DNA of 13,417 bases from Bacteroidota bacterium (GTDB lineage: Bacteria > Bacteroidota > Ignavibacteria > Ignavibacteriales > Ignavibacteriaceae), in assembly GCA_021796135.1 (NCBI GenBank), contig JAJYOQ010000069.1, forward strand, positions 1-13,417, read 5' to 3'. The notes under the pieces are model-generated. The model made no database searches. It saw only the letters and a list, made by a program, of their open reading frames with translations, and was not told the origin of the DNA. The position numbers and the translations under genes were made by a program. Positions 1-6,819 of this stretch are shown piece by piece (position 1 is the stretch's first letter; every line of letters starts with the position of its first letter).

Positions 1-1897
1 TAAAAGTTGTATCTGTTGGCAAACCAAAATTCGGGTCTTCTAAATTATTTGTAAGCACATTTCCGAATCTTTTGACCGGCGGAAGCTCTCCTGGATCTGT
101 AAATGCATATTTAGGAATTACTTGGACTCCGTCCATTATCTTCAGGGAGTCGATTGAATAAATATTATACTTGCCATCATCAAAAACGCTATATGTAATA
201 TAATTTTTATTGGCAGCTACTGAAAGTGCAGGACTTAGTCCGGTTATTCCACTTACTCCACCAAATAGATTTGTAACTTGATTGATAATTCCGGAACTCA
301 AATTTAATTTGTAAATATTAGTTATTCCATTTCTATCCGAAAGAAAGTAAATGTCTTTTCCATCGGGCGACCATTGTGGATTAATATTCTTTGAGTCTTT
401 GAAACTGCCCGTTTTTTCAATTTTTCCCGATGCAATATTATAAAGTGCAAGTTGATAGTTCCCGATTTTCAAATCGGAAAGGTCAGTTGTAAACCTGTCC
501 GTAACAAAAGCAATTGTTTTTCCATCAGGTGAAAACGCAGGTTGAAGGTCGGCGTAGGCATCGTTCGTTAATCTTTTAAGAGAATCGGTTTTTAAATCAT
601 AAATAAAAAGATCTGATAAACCGTTTGCTAAAGCTGAAAAAGCAATATAGCGTCCGTCAGGAGACCAAGCTGGGTTAAATATCTCCGCAAGTTTTGGGAA
701 TTTTATTTCGCGCACTTCCTTCCCATCATTAACATCAATTATAGTAAGGATAGGACGGTTTTCTACAGTGCCGGCGAAAACAAACTGCTTGCTGTCGGGG
801 CTCCATGCACCCGCGGAATTAATAAATTCAAGATTTTGCAGATGTGTATTAAGTTCACTTCTAAAAATATTTTTTTCAATTTTACCTGTTTTTGCATCGG
901 CAAGATAAAGATCCATTGCAAAAAGGTCCTTTGATGAAAATAAAACCAACTTTGAACCGTCCGGGCTAAGTGCCGGGGAGAGATTCATTGCACCTCCACC
1001 TTGCTTCTCAGAGATTAATTCTTTTCCATAGACATCCGGTTTAGAAGTAACTTTTGCTAATGAATCATAAGCAGCATGCAGTGCTTGATGCCATTCCTTT
1101 GATAATGTGTCAGGCTTTATATGATAAACACTGTCGATACCTTTATCCATGCTGCCAAGGTGGGCTGCCACTTTTAACAATCTAATAATTTTATAATCGC
1201 CCCATTTTCCTCCCATAAAAGCAAGTAATGATTGACCATAGCGGTAAGGAAAATATTTAGGATTGTTAAGATCAGAAATATCCGGAAGTTTTCTTAGTGT
1301 AGCATCTCTCATCCACATTGCTGTATTGGGATCATCGGGACCGAGGGAAAAATACTCAGCCATACCTTCAATAAACCATAGTGGCATTTGAGCCGCAATT
1401 GGAAATCCTCCTTTATTTTCACCGCGTCTGCCGCTAGTAACATCAAATTGAAAGGCATGAACAAGCTCGTGACCGATTACATGGCTTGTTTCATCAAGTG
1501 GGCCTGCAAAAGGCAAAACAACACGCCGCATTATTGGCTCGGTAAATCCGCCGGTACCTTGACCAATTTGACCTTGAGTAACGTTTGTTTCGGAAAATTG
1601 CGGAAAACCATCATATAAAATTAAAGTTTGTTTTCCCATCAAAGTATCATCCATTAAAACTGAGTGGCGTTTATACCAACGCTCTGCAAGTCGTGCAGCA
1701 AAATCAACTCCTTCTTTTTCTTCCGGATAATAATAAATATTAAAGTGTTCTGTGTGCAAAACTTTGAAATCAAAATTATCATATGTTACTTTGTTTCTTC
1801 CAAAGTACTGAGCGTGCGCAGTGGTAAACAGAATTAACACTGCCGTAAGTATAAGAGGAAAATATTTTTTAACGGTTTTTAACAGTCCAAATGTCAT
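1..1897 (-). CDS. Secreted MA-family zinc metallopeptidase with PD40/TolB-like repeats (C-terminus cut by window edge)
   Basis: The frame is open from the ATG at 1897 to the window edge, giving 632 residues with the C-terminus missing. Residues 1-29 form a signal peptide: basic start, hydrophobic core, then TTAHA before QYF. The zinc-protease signature HELVH lies at residues 143-147, and WFIEGMAEYF at 174-183 supplies the downstream glutamate (E177) expected of gluzincins. From about residue 300 there are five SPDG/SPDS motifs (311, 366, 412, 456, 510), each followed by a hydrophobic strand. These are PD40 repeats of the kind that build the TolB beta-propeller. Seen: the signal peptide, HExxH-E and the repeats. 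Known: MA-clan peptidases of this layout are exported. Inferred: a periplasmic or surface protease whose propeller binds a protein or peptide partner. The gene is divergent from ssb. The substrate is unknown, and annotation pipelines may call it a Tol biopolymer transporter protein because of the repeats. Confidence 0.88.
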   Translation of the reverse strand, partial: MTFGLLKTVKKYFPLILTAVLILFTTAHAQYFGRNKVTYDNFDFKVLHTEHFNIYYYPEEKEGVDFAARLAERWYKRHSVLMDDTLMGKQTLILYDGFPQFSETNVTQGQIGQGTGGFTEPIMRRVVLPFAGPLDETSHVIGHELVHAFQFDVTSGRRGENKGGFPIAAQMPLWFIEGMAEYFSLGPDDPNTAMWMRDATLRKLPDISDLNNPKYFPYRYGQSLLAFMGGKWGDYKIIRLLKVAAHLGSMDKGIDSVYHIKPDTLSKEWHQALHAAYDSLAKVTSKPDVYGKELISEKQGGGAMNLSPALSPDGSKLVLFSSKDLFAMDLYLADAKTGKIEKNIFRSELNTHLQNLEFINSAGAWSPDSKQFVFAGTVENRPILTIIDVNDGKEVREIKFPKLAEIFNPAWSPDGRYIAFSALANGLSDLFIYDLKTDSLKRLTNDAYADLQPAFSPDGKTIAFVTDRFTTDLSDLKIGNYQLALYNIASGKIEKTGSFKDSKNINPQWSPDGKDIYFLSDRNGITNIYKLNLSSGIINQVTNLFGGVSGITGLSPALSVAANKNYITYSVFDDGKYNIYSIDSLKIMDGVQVIPKYAFTDPGELPPVKRFGNVLTNNLEDPNFGLPTDTTF

Positions 1898-2025
1898 TCT
1901 TGTCTTTGCCTGTAATTTTTTAATTCTAAAATAATTTAATTTCTTTCTAGATAAAATTTATTTCTATAATAAATATTATTAAAATGTAAGATTTAGATGC
2001 ACTAGCCCATCACAAGGTTTAAAAT

Positions 2026-2116
2026 AATTGGAATGGGAAATTGGAGTAGTGGTGTAATGGAGAAGTAATGGAATTGAGCGGTATTTCCCATAATTCCATT
2101 ATTTCATAATTCCATA
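2026..2116. repeat. Short-repeat patch with imperfect stem-loop (TAATGGAATT/AATTCCATTA)
   Basis: TAATGGAATT at 2066-2075 is exactly inverted as AATTCCATTA at 2092-2101. The match extends outward through one G-T wobble to a 14-bp stem, 2062-2075 with 2092-2105, closing a 16-base loop. CATAATTCCAT occurs twice in direct orientation, at 2089-2099 and 2105-2115. TAATGG and TGGGAAATTGG variants occur just upstream. Such low-complexity palindromic patches are often dispersed repeats or decayed miniature elements. That reading is an inference, since only one copy is in the window. Confidence 0.5.
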
Positions 2117-2461
2117 GAGCTTTTTCTACGTAAGGTGACTAAATAATAATAAAATGTGTTGAAATGTAACCGTGATTTACCTGAATTGTTGACAATTATA
2201 ATAGTCTTTCCTATTTTGATACTGAAGTTAGTAAATTTCAAATGCAATTTGTAAAAGCTGAAGAATTCAGTTGCCCTATTGCGTTCCAAAACAAAATATT
2301 CATATCCTGTGCTTGCAGATAAATTTGACAAATGCAATGCAAGACAGAAAATTACGGGGGCATTATGCAAAAAGGACCATGATTCTCATCTCAATTAAAA
2401 ACAGCTAACCAATGTTTAAATTAGCTAATGTTCGCTTTAAATATTTATTGTCCTTATAGTT

Positions 2462-2492
2462 TTTGTTCGAGAGAATTATTAAATTAAATGTG
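2462..2492 (+). promoter_or_regulatory. Candidate Bacteroidota-type promoter for ssb
   Basis: TTTG at 2462-2465 is followed, 19 bases later, by TAAATGTG at 2485-2492. This matches the known Bacteroidota housekeeping pattern TTTG-N19-21-TAnnTTTG with one mismatch in the -7 box. The ssb start codon lies 30 bases further on, so the leader would be short. The call depends on the organism using this sigma-factor preference, which is inferred. Confidence 0.35.
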
Positions 2493-2522
2493 TTTATATA
2501 AATAAAAAAATCCGGAGGAAAA

Positions 2523-2966
2523 ATGGCTTTCTCATTAAATAAAATTATGTTGATTGGAAATTTAGGCAAAGATGCCGAAACAAGATTTACAAATAATAAT
2601 GTCTCCGTTTCTAATTTTTCGTTGGCAACTACTTATGGATACAAAGGTAAAGACGGTAATTGGGTAAATGAAACTACCTGGCACAATATTGTTGCGTTTA
2701 ATCTTTCTGACTATTTTAAGGATAATCTGAAAAAAGGAAAAAAATTTTATATCGAAGGAAGACTCACAAAAAAAGAGTACACGGATAAAGAAGGAATTAA
2801 AAGATATTCAACTGATATAGTGGCTGACAAACTAATTCCTCTTGAAGCAAGCGGAGGCGGCAGTAGCGAAGGCAGTGGATCAGTTTATACGGATGAGTCA
2901 TCAGCTGGCGGCAACGTTAACGAACCGGATGTTAATGTTGATAGTAATAATGATCTTCCATTCTAA
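2523..2966 (+). CDS. ssb: Single-stranded DNA-binding protein
   Basis: This 147-residue protein is an OB-fold SSB that coats single-stranded DNA in replication, repair and recombination. Residues 4-110 carry the family pattern: LNKIMLIGNLGKDAETRF at the start, then TTWHNIVAF (about 51-59) and KKGKKFYIEGRL (about 69-80). A low-complexity Gly/Ser/Asn/Asp linker follows (about 111-142). The protein ends in NNDLPF, the acidic, phenylalanine-terminated tip that recruits partner proteins. Length is slightly below the E. coli protein (about 178), as is usual for Bacteroidota forms. The start is fixed by a strong GGAGGA at 2514-2519, four to five bases before the ATG; this is the best ribosome binding site in the window. 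The gene stands alone, with its own candidate promoter and a stem-loop downstream. Confidence 0.97.
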   Translation: MAFSLNKIMLIGNLGKDAETRFTNNNVSVSNFSLATTYGYKGKDGNWVNETTWHNIVAFNLSDYFKDNLKKGKKFYIEGRLTKKEYTDKEGIKRYSTDIVADKLIPLEASGGGSSEGSGSVYTDESSAGGNVNEPDVNVDSNNDLPF

Positions 2967-2983
2967 GTAATTTGCTCAACCTA

Positions 2984-3044
2984 CTTACCCTCTTCTAAGA
3001 ATTAACTGAAGAGGGTAAGGCGGATGGGCTTTTGTTTTTATTTG
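2984..3044 (+). terminator. Stem-loop downstream of ssb, probable terminator
   Basis: CTTACCCTCTTC at 2984-2995 is perfectly inverted as GAAGAGGGTAAG at 3008-3019, giving a 12-bp stem with a 12-base loop. It begins 17 bases after the ssb stop. A T-rich run (CTTTTGTTTTTATTT, 3030-3044) follows, but about 10 bases past the stem rather than directly abutting it. It is therefore not a textbook intrinsic terminator and could instead stabilise the ssb 3' end. Confidence 0.6.
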
Positions 3045-3070
3045 TTCAATATTACAGGATTTATTAATAT

Positions 3071-4363
3071 TTGTTCTTCCACTGGTATTACAAATTATCA
3101 ATCTTAATCTTATTATTTTTTCTATCCGCCTTCTTCTCCGGATCTGAAGTGGCTCTGTTTTCTCTTGATCGGAAGAAAATTAAAAAGGTCTTATCATCCA
3201 ATCCAATTATCTACCGGTATCTAAATACTCTTCTTGAACATCCCAAAAGATTATTGGTTACGGTTTTAATTTGTAATACGATAGTAAACGTTGGAGCCTC
3301 AATAATTGCCGTTTCAATAGCTTTAGACATTGCGTCGCTGACTTTTTTCCCAAGGAATATTATACTTACAATTGAGATAATTTTACTGACAATATTAATT
3401 ATTCTCTTTGGTGAATTAGTCCCGAAAGTGTGGGCGTCAAAAAGACCTCTGACGTTGGCAAAAATTGTCGCCGTCCCAATGTATTGGATTAGCGTTATCC
3501 TATATCCGGTAGCTGAAATCTTTACGGAGTTTATAAAGCTTTCTATTTCAAGATTTAAATTTAATAAAGCAAAAGCGGTTATTTTGCATGATGAAATTTC
3601 GGAGCTTGCTGATATTGGCCAGGAAAGAGGAACCATTGAAGAGGAGGAGCAAGGATTAATTAAAAGCATTGTAAGCTTAAAATCGGTTACTGTTCAAGAG
3701 GTAATGACACCGCGCGTGGATATAATTTCGGTAGATGTTGATACTAATTTTAATGAACTTTTGGAGATAATTACTTCTTCCGGGCACAGCAGAATTCCTC
3801 TTTATGAAAATGACCTGGATAAAATTGTCGGCGTTATTTACGCTAAAGATATCTTGCCCTATCTTAAAAATGAAGAGCTAAGACGTCAGATTACTATCAG
3901 GCAAATTGCCCGTAAAGTATTATTTATACCTCAAGCAAAGATGATAAACGATATGATGTACGAATTTCAGGAAAAGAAAATGCATATCGCTATAGTTGTT
4001 GACGAGTATGGCGGTACGGCAGGCTTAATCACTATGGAAGATATTCTGGAAGAAATTGTCGGTGAAATAAGAGATGAATATGATAAGGAAGAATCGTCTT
4101 TTACAAAAGTTAATGAAAACCAATATAATGTGCTTGGGAAAATTCCGGTAAGCGAGTTAAACGAATTGCTTGATGAGGATTTTTCATCCGAAGATGAAGA
4201 TTATGAGACTCTTGGCGGTATGGTGCTTAACCAGGCAGGTCATATTCCAAAAGATGGTTATTCTTTTATATTAAAAAATCATAAGTTTACGGTAAAAGAA
4301 GTGTCTAATAAGAGAATTAAAAAAGTTCATATTGAAAAGCTTCCACCGGAATTTGAGAAATGA
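3071..4363 (+). CDS. CNNM/CBS/CorC-domain membrane protein (HlyC/CorC family)
   Basis: A 430-residue inner-membrane protein. The N-terminal CNNM (DUF21) domain carries SGSEVALFSLDRKKIKK (23-39) and about four hydrophobic segments near 8-28, 61-90, 96-118 and 131-152. A paired CBS module follows: MTPRVDIISVD at 212-222 with HSRIPLYEN at 239-247, then HIAIVVDEYGGTAGLITMEDILEEIVGEI at 305-333. The C-terminal CorC_HlyC domain spans about 350-423. Family members are linked to magnesium/cobalt efflux; despite the hemolysin-related name, toxin activity is not expected. The only possible start before the first membrane segment is the TTG at 3071, because an in-frame TAA lies at 3065-3067; AGGA at 3056-3059 is a weak, distant ribosome binding site. 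The stop overlaps the next start (ATGA, 4360-4363), indicating translational coupling. Confidence 0.9.
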   Translation: MFFHWYYKLSILILLFFLSAFFSGSEVALFSLDRKKIKKVLSSNPIIYRYLNTLLEHPKRLLVTVLICNTIVNVGASIIAVSIALDIASLTFFPRNIILTIEIILLTILIILFGELVPKVWASKRPLTLAKIVAVPMYWISVILYPVAEIFTEFIKLSISRFKFNKAKAVILHDEISELADIGQERGTIEEEEQGLIKSIVSLKSVTVQEVMTPRVDIISVDVDTNFNELLEIITSSGHSRIPLYENDLDKIVGVIYAKDILPYLKNEELRRQITIRQIARKVLFIPQAKMINDMMYEFQEKKMHIAIVVDEYGGTAGLITMEDILEEIVGEIRDEYDKEESSFTKVNENQYNVLGKIPVSELNELLDEDFSSEDEDYETLGGMVLNQAGHIPKDGYSFILKNHKFTVKEVSNKRIKKVHIEKLPPEFEK

Positions 4364-4713
4364 AGAAAGGTTGTTTTGTAAAATTAATTATAGCTTTAAC
4401 TATTATCACAGCAGTTATTGCATATTTTGTAAGGTATAAATTTAACGAAATAATATTAATACCCGGTCGGTATTTGATTACAAAAAGTTTAGACGAAAAT
4501 CTGGGAAGAATTAAAGAATCGCCGGAGAAAGATTCATTAAGAATATTGATCAAGGATTACGTTTCGGGAATAAAAAAAGTTGATAATGATTCCGGAAAGT
4601 CTATCGGCGAATTCGCAGATTCCATAAAAGTAATGTTAACGAAAGATAGTGTGATTACTAAAGATGAACTAAACAACATTAAAGAACTTTTAAAACGAAA
4701 CATGAATAAATGA
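4360..4713 (+). CDS. Small single-span membrane protein, unknown function
   Basis: This 117-residue protein is not recognised. It has a basic N-terminus, one hydrophobic segment at about 7-24 (VKLIIALTIITAVIAYFV), and a charged, lysine- and aspartate-rich soluble part predicted to be mostly helical. The cysteine at position 5 lies before the hydrophobic segment, so it is not a lipobox. The gene is real by context: its start overlaps the upstream stop (ATGA at 4360-4363) and its stop overlaps the next start (ATGA at 4710-4713). It is therefore translated in lockstep with the CorC-type and MCE genes. Inferred: an accessory envelope protein, possibly a partner of the MCE protein; no catalytic motif is visible. 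Confidence 0.8.
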   Translation: MKKGCFVKLIIALTIITAVIAYFVRYKFNEIILIPGRYLITKSLDENLGRIKESPEKDSLRILIKDYVSGIKKVDNDSGKSIGEFADSIKVMLTKDSVITKDELNNIKELLKRNMNK

Positions 4714-5624
4714 AAGACCAAAGAAAAACAGAGATTAAAGTCGGGGTAATGTTTATTGCCGGCATTATCCTTTTCATTTGGATTCTCGGTTGGGCAAAAA
4801 ATATTACTTTTGCTACCAAAGAAAAATCGATAAGCGTGGAATTTAATAATGTATCCGGGCTTGCGGTCGGAGATAATGTCACTGTAAACGGCGTTCTCAA
4901 AGGGCATGTCGGAAATATCTCGATGAAAGATAATGAAGTTATTGTCAACCTTACCCTTGATAACGATGTTGACCTTAGAAAAGATGCAAAGTTTGCAATT
5001 TCGATGACTGATTTAATGGGTGGTAAAAAAATTGATATTCTTCCCGGTACATCGCCCGAACCAATAGATTATAACCAAATGCAAACCGGCGTTTTTTACG
5101 GAGATGTCGCGTCCGTAATGTCTATGGTTGGCTCTGCTCAGGATGACTTATTGAAAACGGTAAAAAATGTAAACGTAACTTTAACTTCACTAAATAAATA
5201 TTTAACAGATCAGCAAATAAATAATGATGTAAAGTCTTCGCTGGCAAACCTCAGTGAGCTAACTAAAAAGCTAAACATCTTAGTTGACGAGAATCTTTCA
5301 AGCATTAAAAAGATTACTTCAAACAGCGTTGCCTTAACTGATGAAGCAAAGACATTTATTGCGGACAATAAAAGCGATATGTCCCAAACTATTAAAGAAG
5401 CTGCAAAAGTTTTAAAGAGTACAGACTCTCTTGTTACCAAGATAAATGGTTTGACGGATGAAATTAAGAATAAGCAGAATAATGTTGGAAAAGTTTTATA
5501 CGACCCAAAAGTTTATCAAAATCTTACCGAGTCACTGCAGCAAGTAAATGAATTGACTAAGATTATCTTAAAGCAGCTTAAGGATAAAGGATTTAAAGTT
5601 GACGCAAAAATTAATTTATTCTAA
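4710..5624 (+). CDS. MlaD-family MCE protein (lipid transport)
   Basis: A 304-residue membrane-anchored MCE-domain protein. Residues 10-28 are a signal-anchor helix (KVGVMFIAGIILFIWILGW). The MCE domain covers about 37-115, with the family core GLAVGDNVTVNGVLKGHVG (50-68) and DLMGGKKIDILPGT (101-114). The rest, about 135-295, is polar and helical with regular leucine and valine spacing, likely a coiled coil or tube extending into the periplasm. MCE proteins form hexameric rings that move phospholipid between inner and outer membranes, working with an MlaE permease and MlaF ATPase. Neither partner is in this window. The start overlaps the preceding stop by four bases, and the ribosome binding site for the next gene lies inside its last codons. 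Confidence 0.88.
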   Translation: MKDQRKTEIKVGVMFIAGIILFIWILGWAKNITFATKEKSISVEFNNVSGLAVGDNVTVNGVLKGHVGNISMKDNEVIVNLTLDNDVDLRKDAKFAISMTDLMGGKKIDILPGTSPEPIDYNQMQTGVFYGDVASVMSMVGSAQDDLLKTVKNVNVTLTSLNKYLTDQQINNDVKSSLANLSELTKKLNILVDENLSSIKKITSNSVALTDEAKTFIADNKSDMSQTIKEAAKVLKSTDSLVTKINGLTDEIKNKQNNVGKVLYDPKVYQNLTESLQQVNELTKIILKQLKDKGFKVDAKINLF

Positions 5625-6305
5625 AAAATCTGCTATAATATTTCTTCTTATAATTTCATTTTCAGTTGGAACGCTTCATGCCCAATCACATCAACCTGTC
5701 GAAGCAAAAAACGGAATGGTCGTTTCGGCAAACGGAATAGCAACAAAAGTCGGGTTAGAAATTCTTAAAAAAGGCGGCAATGCAGTTGATGCAGCAGTAA
5801 CCGTAGGATTTGCCCTGGCTGTTACTTATCCTTATGCTGGTAACCTTGGCGGCGGCGGCTTTATGGTAATTCATCTAAAGGATGGGAAAAATACTGCGAG
5901 GAAGATTGGGGAAGCAGTAAATATATCCACGATTTGGTTGAAACTATGAAATATGCATTTGCCGATAGAACCAAATACCTTGGCGATTCTGAAACAACTA
6001 TTAACTCAGGTTATGGATCAAAAATTGTCGTTGCCGGTGCCGGCTTCCTGTTAAATAATTTTAAAATGAATATAGCAAAGGCAATCGAAATGCCGAGGAT
6101 TCATGACCAATGGCTGCCTGATGAAATATATTCTGAACCATCTGGTATTCCTGAAAAGGTAAAGATGAACCTAGTTAATATGGGATATAAATTTGCCTCC
6201 CCTCGTTATATCGGACTTGCTGAGGGAATTTTGATTAATCAAAAAGAAGGCAATATCTTCGGCGCTTCAGATCCGCGCGGACATGGTCTGGCTAAAGGTT
6301 ATTAA
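5599..6305 (+). pseudogene. ggt: Gamma-glutamyltranspeptidase remnant with at least three internal deletions
   Basis: Colinear pieces of one periplasmic gamma-glutamyltranspeptidase remain. Piece A (5599 to about 5900) has a signal peptide ending LHAQ, then the GGT N-terminus including GGNAVDAAVTVGFALAV and GNLGGGGFMVIHLKDGK. Piece B (about 5904-5987) reads WGSSKYIHDLVETMKYAF then ADRTKYLGD in another frame, so A meets B at a frame-changing deletion. Piece C (about 5994-6059) is TINSGYGSKIVVAGAGFLLNN-like, and piece D (6060-6305) runs from FKMNIAKAIEMPRIHDQWLP to the genuine C-terminus ASDPRGHGLAKGY and a stop. The B/C and C/D joins keep frame. The blocks lost include the TTHYS-type segment with the catalytic threonine and the SS/GG substrate-binding loops. 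Family proteins have about 560-580 residues; roughly 235 codons are left. Initiation would be TTG at 5599 with AAAGG at 5586-5590, overlapping the MCE gene by 26 bases. It cannot be an active enzyme. Confidence 0.88.
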
Positions 6306-6335
6306 GTTTCCTATTTAAAATTATATAAGGCTATT

Positions 6336-6725
6336 ATGGTATTCGGAATAGGCGTTGATATTATTGAAATAGATAGGGTAAAAGATAGCGTTGAAAAATA
6401 CGGAGATCATTTCTTATCTAAGATTTATACTGAATCTGAGTTGGAATACTGCCTAAATAAAGCAAGCAAATATCAGCATCTCGCAGCAAGATTTGCCGCT
6501 AAAGAGGCGGTTTATAAGGCATTATCTACAGGTTGGAATAAAGAGATCGGTTGGCATGATATTGAAATTTATAATGAACCAAACGGGATGCCGGTAGCAA
6601 AATTAAAAGGCGATTTAGAAGCATTCTTATCTAACGGAAGAAATTTGAAAATATCTATGAGCCATTCAAGGGATTATGTAGTTTGCATGGCTATCTTTTA
6701 TAAGGAAGAAGCCGGTTTAGGATAG
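6336..6725 (+). CDS. acpS: Holo-[acyl-carrier-protein] synthase
   Basis: A 129-residue protein of normal AcpS length. It moves the 4'-phosphopantetheine group from coenzyme A to a serine of acyl carrier protein, activating it for fatty-acid synthesis in the cytoplasm. GIGVDIIEIDRV at 4-15 carries the magnesium-binding aspartate (D8). RFAAKEAVYKAL at 52-63 carries the second metal ligand (E57). ISMSHSRDYVVCMAI at 106-120 is the conserved C-terminal strand pair. AAGG at 6327-6330, five bases before the ATG, sets the start. It lies 30 bases after the ggt remnant and ends the co-directional run; 94 bases separate it from the response regulator. Confidence 0.96.
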   Translation: MVFGIGVDIIEIDRVKDSVEKYGDHFLSKIYTESELEYCLNKASKYQHLAARFAAKEAVYKALSTGWNKEIGWHDIEIYNEPNGMPVAKLKGDLEAFLSNGRNLKISMSHSRDYVVCMAIFYKEEAGLG

Positions 6726-6819
6726 TTTAAACATTAAGTATTTTGTGTAAAGTGAAATTATATTTAATATTCTTTACGCTAAATGAGCATAAAGATTGTG
6801 AAACCTATTTCTTATAATC

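Larger units (their letters stand above)
1898..2522. other. Divergent intergenic region between the metallopeptidase and ssb
   Basis: These 625 bases separate two divergent genes and show no convincing coding sequence. An AT-rich stretch at 1900-1990 probably carries the metallopeptidase promoter, but no boxes stand out. The segment 2026-2116 is dense in short direct and inverted repeats of TAATGGAATT type (entered separately). From 2117 to 2440 I see no recognisable element. An 88-codon minus-strand frame at 2104-2370 has no ribosome binding site or family resemblance and reads like chance. The last 60 bases hold a candidate ssb promoter and its strong ribosome binding site. Confidence 0.7.

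Noticed and set aside
2104..2370. Minus-strand 88-codon frame upstream of ssb
   Set aside because: No ribosome binding site, no recognisable motif, unusual composition rich in F/N/L/S, and its 3' end runs into the repeat patch; likely chance.
3211..3669. Minus-strand 152-codon frame inside the CorC-type gene
   Set aside because: It lies wholly opposite a clearly coding gene with strong motifs and shows no family features of its own.
6551..6566. TTGGCATGATATTG inside acpS as a sigma-54 promoter
   Set aside because: The second box is out of register by one base from the -24/-12 spacing, and it lies within coding sequence.
6745..6779. GTGTAAAG / CTTTACGC stem between acpS and the response regulator as a terminator
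   Set aside because: The stem is short with one wobble, has an 19-base AT-rich loop, and no T tract follows; too weak to call.
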